Positions 55,576 through 64,000 of a DNA stretch of 64,000 bases are shown piece by piece. Below the pieces are notes generated by a model. That model saw nothing but the letters and a program-made list of their open reading frames with translations. It was not told the DNA's origin and searched no databases. The position numbers were made by a program, and so were the translations under genes. Origin of the DNA: Trema orientale (taxonomy: Eukaryota; Streptophyta; Magnoliopsida; Rosales; Cannabaceae); assembly GCA_002914845.1 (NCBI GenBank), contig JXTC01000003.1:349720-413719 (forward strand), given 5' to 3'. Position 1 is the stretch's first letter; each line of letters begins with the position of its first letter.

Positions 55576-56100
55576 GCCCGTTTGGTTGCAGTGATGGAAT
55601 GGTAATGGTAATAGTAATCAGAATGGAATAGAAAAAGAATGGTAATGAAATTATGTTGTTTGTTTAGAGTGGTAGAATCAGTAGCTGAATGGACATTCTT
55701 ATATTTGATTAACTGTGAAAATGAAGCTGTATAATGACAAAAATATCCTTCAGCTTAAAATAAATATTTTAAGTAGTTTAAATTATATTTAGCATTAAAT
55801 TATTTTATTAATTAAATTATTTTATATTTAGTATTATTTTATTTTATTAAATTATTTTGTTAATTATTTTATGAATTTTTTATTAATTAAATTATTATTT
55901 TATTTTATTGTATTATTTTATTAAATTATTTTACATTTAGTATTATTTTATTTAATTATTTTATCAGATTATTTTATTAATTTATTTATTAATTAAATTA
56001 CTATTTTATTAATTATTTTACATTTATTGTTATTTATTTTATTATTAAATTGGAGGGGAGACTAACCAAGAACCAAGACCAAGAGGGAGAGAGAGGCAAG
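55574..56100. mobile_element. one-ended PIF/Harbinger-like element with AT-rich repeat
   Basis: TAA GGGCCCGTTTGGTTGCAGTG is a typical Tourist/PIF end (TAA then GGGCCCGTTTGG), followed by the known style TGGAATGGTAATGGTAAT. The interior 55750-56050 is a degenerate (TTTTATTAAATTA)n tract. No matching right end was found, so the limit is uncertain. Confidence 0.45.
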
Positions 56101-57504
56101 TACAAGTTCATGTGACTTCACTTTTTGTTTTATTCAAAATTAAATATGATTACTAATTTGCTAGTTTTCCACTGTAGTTAGCTCAATAGATGGAGCAGAG
56201 ATTAAGTAAGGAAGGGAGTGAGATGAGGTGGAAATTAAATAAGGATGAGACGGAAATTGGATAATAAATTGAGTGTGTTAGTTATTTTTTTCTTTATAGT
56301 ATATGAATATTATTAGTTAATCTCTATTTTTAAACAATATATATTATGATCATTAATCATAAAAATTACTAATTAACCCCATTTTAAAATTTTAAATATT
56401 TATATATGTTATCAATTCAATAGGTATCTTTTTTACCTTATTTTTTTTAGACGTTAGATAATCATTTAACAGTGATCCAATGAATATAATGATGCACATA
56501 AAAAAATGTCCATCATTAATATTATTTCTTTTTCTTATTTTTTACAATAAAAATTGTGCATTATAAATTTTAATTAGCCAAAATAATACTTATATATAGC
56601 TAAAAAAATATATATATATGATCACTAGTTCACAGTAGCTGAAATAATTTTAATGATGTGTCAGTTTTTTTTTTTTTTTATTCTTTTTACGTGTCACTAT
56701 CTTATTCAAGGCTAATGCTGTCAAAATAGGCCGGGTCCAATGGGCTGGCCCGCGGCCCGGTCAGGTAGCCTGCGGACCAGCTCGGCCCGACCCGGTAGAG
56801 ATAGGCCCGGGCCCAGTCCGGCCTTACTCTCATGGTTGAGCTGGGCCTAATATTCTGAGCCCGCGGGCCGGCCCGGCCCGACCTGACTTCCAGCCCGGAC
56901 CGGGCAGGGCTGGCCCGCCTTTTTTTTTGAAATTAAAATTAGTTTTTTTTTTTAAAAAAAAAAGGCCTATGGGCCAAGGCCCGTTACATCTTATGGCCAT
57001 TTTGGGCCATATAGCTGTTGGCCCCAACGGCTAATATAGCTGCTGCCCAACGGCTATTTTCTTTTTTTTAAAAAAAAAAATTAAAAGTTTAAAAAATAAA
57101 AAAAAAACAAAAAAATCTTTAAATTCTAAATTATAAATACCTCTTTTTCCCTCACCCATTCTTCACACAAACAACTCTCTTCTATCTTCATTCTCTCATT
57201 TCTCTATTATTTTCTCAAATTCTCAATTTATATTCTCTAAATAAATATATAATCTAATAACTATTTAATATTAATAATTATAAAATTATAACCTATAGTT
57301 ATATTCTCTATTTCTATTTTTAAGCTTCAATTCTTCCAAGTTCCAACATCCAAGTATCCAACTAAAATCCAAGTCAAAAGTCTACTCAAATCTCAATTCA
57401 AGATAATTTCAATTTCTAAATTTTTTAAAGTTTAATTTATCACTCTTATCTTTTTAATATGAATTAGTAAATTATCACTACATAGATAGACTTAGACATA
57501 GTTA

Positions 57505-58440
57505 GTGTAAAAAATAGAAATATGTTTAATGTTAAATTGTTAATTTTAATTTTGATAAAAGTTAAATTTAGTCAATGTAGTAAAATAGTAATATGTTCAT
57601 TATCATTTNNNNNNNNNNNNNNNNNNNNNNNNNNNNNNNNNNNNNNNNNNNNNNNNNNNNNNNNNNNNNNNNNNNNNNNNNNNNNNNNNNNNNNNNNNNN
57701 NNNNNNNNNNNNNNNNNNNNNNNNNNNNNNNNNNNNNNNNNNNNNNNNNNNNNNNNNNNNNNNNNNNNNNNNNNNNNNNNNNNNNNNNNNNNNNNNNNNN
57801 NNNNNNNNNNNNNNNNNNNNNNNNNNNNNNNNNNNNNNNNNNTTAGTGTAAAAATATGTTTAATGTTAAATTGTTAATTTTAATTTTAATAAAAGTTAAA
57901 TTTAGTCAATGTAGTAAAATAGTAATATGTTCATTATTATTTTGATTTTAATTAGTTACTGTAGTAATATGTTTAAAGTTAAATTGTTAATTTTCATTCA
58001 ACTTAAATTTAAATTTAGTTAATGTATTAAAATAGTAATATGTTAATTATCATTATAATTAAATTAATTAGTGTAAAAATATGTTTAATGTTAAATTGTT
58101 AATTTTAATTTTGATAAAAGTTAAATCTAGTCAATGTAGTAAAATAGTAATATGTTCATTATCGTTTTAATTTAAATTAGTTAGTGTAGTAATATATTTA
58201 AAGTTAAATTGTTAATTTTCATTCAACTTAAATTTAAATTTAGATAATATAGTAAAATAGTAATATATTAATTATCATTGTAATTAAATTAGTTAGTGTA
58301 AAAATATGTTTAATGTTGAATTGTTAATTTTAATTTTAGTAAAATTTAAATTTAGTCAATGTAGTAAAATAATAATATGTTAAATAGTTAAGTTTCATTC
58401 TAATTAAATTTAGTTAATTAATGTAGGATATGGATATGCA
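57505..58440 (+). repeat. approximately 225-bp tandem repeat inside the hAT element
   Basis: The phrase AAAAATATGTTTAATGTTAA recurs near 57848, 58073 and 58297, and in a related form at 57515. Each period has two related halves of about 113 bases (TTAATTTTAATTTTGATAAA… and TTAATTTTCATTCAACTTAA…). The gap 57609-57842 falls inside and is probably caused by the repeat, so the copy number is uncertain. Confidence 0.8.
57609..57842. other. assembly gap, 234 N
   Basis: Unsequenced stretch inside the 225-bp tandem repeats of the hAT element; probably about one repeat period. Confidence 0.95.
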
Positions 58441-58464
58441 AAGAATTTTCCAATTAATTTGGAG

Positions 58465-60568
58465 ATGGATATTAATGAGGAAGAAGAACAAATCTGCATA
58501 ATGGAAAGGGGTGATCAAGTCCCCGAAATGCAAAGTAATCCACATGCCAGTGGAAGTCATTCACAATTTCTTCTATCAACAAGAGGGTCACGTTCGTGTT
58601 GGAGTTTTAGTTTTGCACACAGGACAACTTCTAATGTATGGGACCACTTCGATATGGAATACCATAGTGATGGCAATAACAACAAAACAAAAATGGCAAA
58701 GTGCAAATATTGCAAGAAGTTATTCACCGCTAAACCATCTAGCGGTATCACCCACCTCAAAAGACATCACGAAAAATGTTTTCCCAAACATCAAGGTCCT
58801 CAAGGAGGTATGCAACCCGCTCAATCAACACTTCAACTCAATAAGGATGGTTCGGTAAGTACTTGGAACTATGATCCTTTAGTTGCTAGGGAGTCATTAG
58901 GACATTTTATTGCTTCAAAGGATTTACCACTGTCTATTGGTGAGTCCGATGAATATGAAGAATATATTAGACGATCATATCATCTAAATTTTAAAAAGGT
59001 TTCTAGGAATACTACTATAAGTGATTTGCTTAAAGTTTATAAAAATATGCGCACCAAACTAACGTCTGAAATACTTGCATTAAATTTTTTGCATTAACAT
59101 CTGATATTTGGGGTGCTAATTCTAAACAAGATTATATAAGTGTAGTTGCCCATTATTGTGATGAAAAATGGATATTGCAAAAAAGAATAATTGGTTTTAA
59201 AGTTGTTGATCAGAGGCATACTGCTGAAATTATCTGTGAAAGAATTTTAAATGTTATAGAAGAATATGGCATAGTAAACCGCATTATTTTTATCACTTTG
59301 GATAATGCTACGTCTAATACAAAGGCCATAAAATTACTTCAAAACTTGGTACGCTCATACACGAGAGGAGTTTTATTACATCAACGTTGTGCATGCCATA
59401 TAATCAACCTTATCATCAAATCAGGTATGGCAATACTATCTATATATGTTGAAAATATTCGAAATGCTATTGCTTACATTCATGCTTCTAATCCTCGTAT
59501 TGCTGAATTTAAAAAATATTGCAAAGCCGAAGGGTTACCTTCAAGAAAATTTCAACTTGATATGCCTGTAAGGTGGAATTCCACCTATTTGATGTTAAAA
59601 AATGTAATGGCATATAAAAATACTATTACTGTGTTTTACAATTCAAAAACGGGTTCACTAAATTTAAAAGATGGTGATTGGTTTATTTGTGAAAAATTTG
59701 TACAATTTTTAGAAGTTTTTTATGATGCTACCGTTACTTTATCTGGTGTTTATTATCCTACTTCTCTAATTGTTTTACATCACATGTTTTTTATTACGTT
59801 AATGTTTTCTAAAGAAAAATATGACCCTATATTTGGACCTATGATAATTAAAATGCAAGAAGTTTATTTGAAATATTAGTCTGAAATTCCTTTATTATTT
59901 TCCTTTGCTTTTATTTTAGATCCTAGAGCTAAATTAAATGGTCTTTCTACTATTATTGGTCACATTGGTGATGCTTTTGAATTAGATTTTACACTCCAAT
60001 ATACTAATGCTCGTGATAAGTTTTTTTAACTGTTTAGTATATATGAGGATAAGTTTAGCAGTACGAGTATGAGTCAACAAGAAATCCCACAACAAACCGA
60101 AGACCGATCAAAGAAGAAGTCTATCTGGTCCTATATTCATGGGCATGGGCGTGGCTCATCATCATCAAGTTCAAGTCAACAATTAGGTCCATTACCAACA
60201 ACAACGAATCCGCCGCAATCCTCGGAGCTTAACCAGTATCTTAAGCTAGATTCTGACATCGACTGTGAAGATGAAAACTTCAAAGTTTTGGAATGGTGAC
60301 AAAAGCGTCAAGGAAAATTTCTCGTGCTTTCACAATTAGCACGTGACATCTTAATTATTCTAGTGTCGGTTTCTTCGGAGTCCGCTTTTAGCACCACTGG
60401 GAGGATATTAGACGATCGAAGAACTTCGTTGACTCCTGAAATGGTTGAGGTGCTAACATGTGTTAAAGATTAGGAGCAAGCGGCGAAACGAAATCAACAT
60501 ACTATTCACAATGAAGAATTGGCCGAAAACTTCAATAATTTGTACATGAACGACAATGATCAATTATG
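58465..60568 (+). pseudogene. hAT transposase (zinc finger BED, RICESLEEPER-like), disabled
   Basis: From ATG 58465 the first frame (to 59097) has a BED zinc finger: VWDHFDMEY, KCKYCKKLFTAKPSSGITHL, KRHHEKC. A frameshift near 59090 moves the coding frame to the continuation LTSDIWGANSKQDYISVVAH, then DNATSNTKAIKLLQNLVRSY, RCACHIINLIIKSG and DMPVRWNSTYLML, the RNase H-like core of hAT transposases. In-frame stops follow after EVYLKY (59877), near 60029, after VLEW (60297) and after TCVKD (60470). The hAT dimerisation region is still clear: LSQLARDILIILVS, SESAFSTTGRILDDRRTSLT, PEMVEVL. The stop of the ancestral frame is near 60568. The enzyme would cut and paste the element; as it stands it cannot be made whole. 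Confidence 0.92.
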
Positions 60569-60589
60569 ATTAATGAATAATGAATTAAT

Positions 60590-61010
60590 GATGAATTTGT
60601 TATTTTTCAAATATTATTTACTTTTTTTTTTCATCAACCTAAATTGTGTGTTATTTTTTAATTTTTATCATAAAAGTTGTAAAATTATTTATGATAAAAG
60701 CTTTATCACATATATATATAATTTGTTTTTTTATTTATTCAAATTCATTAAAAAGTTTATATTAAAACCTTTCAAAGAAAAAGGGCCAACATGAGGCAGA
60801 CAAAATTTTATCAATAAACTTGAATTTGTTATTTTTCAAATTTAATTTACTTTTTTTTCATCAACTTATTACTTAAGTTATGTATTACTTTTTAATTTTT
60901 ATTATAAAACTTGTAAAATTATTTGTGATAAAAGTTTTATCACATATTCACATATATATATTTTTTTTAATTATTAAAATTCATAAAAAAATTTATTTTA
61001 AAATTTCTAA
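60590..61010 (+). repeat. approximately 235-bp tandem duplication downstream of the transposase
   Basis: GAATTTGTTATTTTTCAAAT starts both copies (about 60592 and 60824), followed by CATCAAC, a TTTTTAATTTTTAT stretch, TGTAAAATTATTT(A/G)TGATAAAA and a TATATATA run. It lies wholly within the hAT element and is probably part of its 3' noncoding region. Confidence 0.75.
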
Positions 61011-61515
61011 AAAAAAGGCCAAAATGCGGGTGGACGGGCCGACTCGCTTGGCCTGTTTTTAGTCGGGCCTAGGCCCGGCCCGCATAAGAGCCTGCCTGGG
61101 TTATAGGGCCAGGCTAGGCCTCCTCATCACGCATATGGGCCGAGCCAATCTGGCTCACTTATTTAGCCGGCCGATCACTTGAAGATGCCTGTTATACCAG
61201 GCCGCCTATTTTGACAGCTCTATTCAAGGCTAGTTAAGGACAGACAATTTAATTGCACGGGTTTACAGTAGCTGAAATAATGTAATGATGTGTCAGGTTT
61301 TTTTTTTTTTTAATGTGTCACCATCCAAGGCTAGTTAAGGACAGACAATTTAATTGCACGGATTTACGGTAGTTTAATGATGTGAGTTTTTTTTCTTTTT
61401 TTTTTTGATGTGTCACTATCTTATTCAAGGCTAGTTAAGAACAGACAATGTAATTGCACGGCGTATACAGTACCTTTTTTTGATGTGTCACAATTTAATT
61501 GCACGGCATATACAG

Positions 61516-61699
61516 TACGCTTTGGCCCATCTCTGAATGCACATGATTTGTGCTTATCCTTTTACGCGGTATTTTTATCCACGCATGTCCCACACGTTTT
61601 TGTGATTTCGTTTTTGGCCCTTTGATTTTTTAATTTTACTGATCATCTAGTCAAAAAGTTATTTGAGGTTTTGAAAATTCATATATTCTTGTTTTGAAA
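61516..61699. other. short unique spacer
   Basis: Nothing recognised between the tandem repeat and the next hAT MITE. Confidence 0.5.
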
Positions 61700-61707
61700 A
61701 GCTGTAA

Positions 61708-62337
61708 TAGGGTGTCAATTCGTGTCGACGGGTCGGGTTCGTGTCGGATTGAAGTCTAATATATACATAAATTATGTCAATCCGAACCCGACCCGTGACC
61801 CGTCGTGTCAGAAAACCATCAACACTAACCCGACCCGCACCTAAAACGGGTTGACCCGAACCCGACCCGCACAATCCGCTTTGGTAAATAACATCCAACC
61901 CACAACCCGATTTTGACCAGTCAACCCATTTTTGACCCGCCAACCCGCTATGACCCGTATTTTTTTACTTATATTTTCTTTTTCTAAGGCTATTATTGTC
62001 TCATTTTAAAATAAATAAATTTGAGGTAATTTATAAATATAATTAATAACTTATAATCTCAAACACTTACATTGTACAAATTAAATATATCTATAATAAT
62101 AGGCATAAACAAATTAAATAAATAATATTTTTATAATTTAATTATATATATTTGTTGGCAGGTCAAACGGGCCAAGTTCGTGTCAAGTGGGTTGACCCGA
62201 ACACGACCCGTTTTTTATTAGTGTCAGGCTGGTCGACCCGAACCCGAACTGCACCCTTTTTCTTCAACCCTAACCCGCAAAAAATCGTGTCGTGTTCGTG
62301 TCGTGTCGTCGTGTCGTAACCCGAATTGCCACTCCTA
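61708..62337. mobile_element. hAT MITE, 630 bp
   Basis: The left end TAGGGTGTCAATTCGTGTCG and the right end (other strand) TAGGAGTGGCAATTCGGGTT are inverted repeats. The perfect 8-bp duplication AGCTGTAA stands at 61700-61707 and 62338-62345. Subterminal DNA is packed with CGACCCG/GGGTTGACCCGAACCCGA words and, at the right, GTGTCGTGTC repeats. The centre is AT-rich. There is no open frame of note. Confidence 0.9.
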
Positions 62338-62345
62338 AGCTGTAA

Positions 62346-64000
62346 TAAGTAGCGGAAAAAAAGAAAAGCAAAGAAAAAGGGAGAAGAAACAAGAGAAAGA
62401 AAATCATCTGCTTGGTCAAGCGATTTCCTCAGTTATACAAAAACTTCCAGGTACGTTCAACCGACCATGCTTCTCCTTGTTTTCATTGGTAACCCTCTAA
62501 TTGAATCTTATTTTGCTTGCTTTTAATTTGCAGCATTCCTGCCCCAAAGGAAAAATATGAATATATTATAGAAGGGAAAGAAAATCCTGAGGTATACTTT
62601 TATTTCCTCCGTTGTTTTCATTTCTTATTGGTTTTAATTTTGATCCATGATCTAGTTCCCTGGAGAATGAAAAACAAACTATATACCTCAAAAAAGGGAA
62701 AAAAAAATGAAACAAAACAAACTGGAAATAGTGTCTTTTGGAATAATACATGGGGTTTCTTATTGTGATTAATTGGTCTCCAAATGTTGGAACGTACCAA
62801 TGTTCGTAACACATTTAAATTTGAGAAATCAAAAGTATATTTTAGCCACTAAAGTAAATTATTTTTAATTTCTAAAAATACTTTTCAAAAATATAGAAAT
62901 AATTTGAAACTTCAAAATACCGGTTCAATCGATCGGTTGTCTAGATCAGTGCAAGCACGATCTATGGGATTTTATTACTCATTCTAAATGCCAAAATTCG
63001 AGATTGAGGAAGCGGAACATGAATTTGACGCTTTGGAGTGTGCTTTGACTAGTGGCCTCCCCTCACTCTGTGTTTGACCATATCTAACTCTTTTTTAAGG
63101 AGAATAGTGACGGTTCCTTCAAATTATCCGCAAGTGGGTTAAGGTCAGTCAACAAAGAGTGCCGAGTTATTAGAAGCTCGAGCTCAACGGAGGATATATA
63201 TCTGTTATAATATGTAACACATTTCTTCCAAGTTAATTATATCATACATTCCTTCCAATAAGTTATATCATGATCAACGGGATTAGTCGGCTAGAGAGAT
63301 GGGCTATTCTTCCTGGGCAAAGTTGTCCCTTGTACTGATCGAATCCTGATCAGTTTGGAGGTCTTGCTTCTTTGAATAAACCGATATGAGTCCTTTTCTT
63401 TAATCACTTGAATGCTTAATCTACCTGAGTTATGAGGTTGAACAATTACATTACAGACTTAAGTAGATTATGTAACACACTCACTTTATATATATGAATA
63501 TTAAAATAGGCGCTACTTTCTTTAAACATTCCTTATGTTATACTTATCAAAAAATGGGACGATTTTAACGTTTTATTTTCCTCTAAATCCAGTAGGGAAG
63601 AAACGTCGTCATATAAATGAGAACGAGTATCTATATTTATATCAACATAATATATTTCAAAATATCAAGTCAAAGCACGTAAAGATAATTAGTGAAAGGC
63701 ATGAAGCATATTCACAAGATTTTAGTCTAACAGCCTAAAAAGTTGAGCGACGTCCTTCAAATTGAGAACTTCCAAATAAGCCTTGCAAATAACCTATAAA
63801 GAACTAGACAAATATGTTTTAAATTCTTAATAGTAAACTTGAGTGATACAATGATAATCTGCACATGTTAACAAAAAACTAATTGTGATGCAATTTTGAT
63901 CAAGAATACTATGCAATAATATATGATTAAAGCCAATTCTAAATCAAACATGTTCCAAGAAATTTCAAGCCAGCCTACCCTGTTTTTGGACAGTGATTAA
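62346..64000. other. right-end region, no gene assigned
   Basis: A possible pair of exon borders occurs at 62451 (TTCCAG then GTACG) and 62534-62590 (TTTGCAG, then IPAPKEKYEYIIEGKENPE, then GTATAC). The joined frame is open over about 21 residues but is not recognised. The remainder is AT-rich, with nothing I can name. Confidence 0.35.

Larger units (their letters stand above)
56713..61222 (+). mobile_element. hAT transposon, about 4.5 kb, with decayed transposase
   Basis: The element is delimited exactly. The ends TAATGCTGTCAAAATAGGC and (other strand) TAGAGCTGTCAAAATAGGC are inverted repeats, and TTCAAGGC stands at 56705-56712 and 61223-61230 as a perfect 8-bp target duplication. Subterminal regions on both sides are very rich in GGCCCGGCC-type words (56730-56920, 61040-61200). 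The interior holds 225-bp tandem repeats (57505-58440, with a gap) and a hAT transposase gene (58465-60568). The perfect duplication points to fairly recent insertion, while the transposase is disabled, so it was probably mobilised in trans or decayed since. Confidence 0.93.
56632..61515 (+). repeat. approximately 100-bp tandem repeat interrupted by a hAT element
   Basis: The unit runs CAGTAGCTGAAATAATGTAA, TGATGTGTCAG, a T-run, GTGTCAC, then (TTATT)CAAGGCTAGTTAAGGAC and AGACAATTTAATTGCACGG. Copies are at 56632-56712 continued at 61223-61262, 61265-61367, 61368-61468, and a partial one to about 61515. The first copy is split by the element 56713-61222. Confidence 0.8.

Noticed and set aside
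62440-62600. Two-exon gene start near the right edge
   Set aside because: Splice borders look fair, but the joined frame is only about 21 codons and unrecognised, with no start codon.
1-64000. CRISPR arrays, bacterial operons or rRNA genes
   Set aside because: The window is plant nuclear DNA with spliced genes; the regular repeats seen are minisatellites and transposon-related, not CRISPR.

Overview
This is a nuclear segment from a flowering plant, almost certainly a eudicot. The genes have many short introns with GT-AG borders, the intergenic DNA is AT-rich, and the gaps between genes are packed with small DNA transposons and SINEs. Protein matches are to plant-only or plant-type families: amino acid permeases of the AAP type, the anther MYB factor MYB80, the plant form of proteasome activator PA200, and an F-box/LRR protein. 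I cannot name the species from the sequence alone; Rosales would be a guess. Three assembly gaps occur (23317-23708, 43566-44155, 57609-57842).

Layout. Positions 1-18439 hold a decaying tandem array of amino acid permease genes, all on the + strand. It contains a last-exon pseudogene (4605-5020), a 5' half with exons 1-3 (6709-8434), a nearly complete copy with no visible in-frame start (10701-12902), a 93-base tail fragment (14153-14245) and one complete seven-exon gene (15995-18439). The spacers between copies carry an unusual degenerate minisatellite with core AAAACGACA. MYB80 follows on the + strand (19307-20519). Convergent with it, only 218 bases away, is a complete 35-exon PA200 gene on the - strand (20738-34483). 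Its exons join in frame to give 1808 residues, and its last 42-base exon, which carries the C-terminal YFA proteasome-docking tail, is cut off from the rest by an intron that contains a hAT MITE.

From 35 kb on, genes are sparse. There is an intronless three-helix membrane protein of unknown function (38540-39223) and an F-box/LRR gene on the - strand with an unresolved 5' end (41550-42321). The rest is repeat-rich. I could delimit many insertions by their target-site duplications: a Tourist-like element, several Mutator-like foldback MITEs with 9-bp duplications, hAT MITEs and a 4.5-kb hAT element with 8-bp duplications, two SINEs, and a Pack-type element that carries a fragment of a nitrilase-like host gene. 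A fossil scrap of a Ty1/Copia element lies near 55.3 kb. A long tandem duplication (45.8-49.6 kb) keeps in one unit the empty site for insertions found in the other, so insertion order can be read directly.

The genes do not form a pathway. The active gene set is probably one AAP transporter (perhaps two), MYB80 (tapetum and pollen development), PA200 (proteasome cap), the membrane protein and possibly the F-box gene. I saw no clear new biological system. The most unusual signals are the permease array with its minisatellite spacers and possible chimeric transcript, the isolated PA200 docking exon, and the gene-fragment-carrying transposon.
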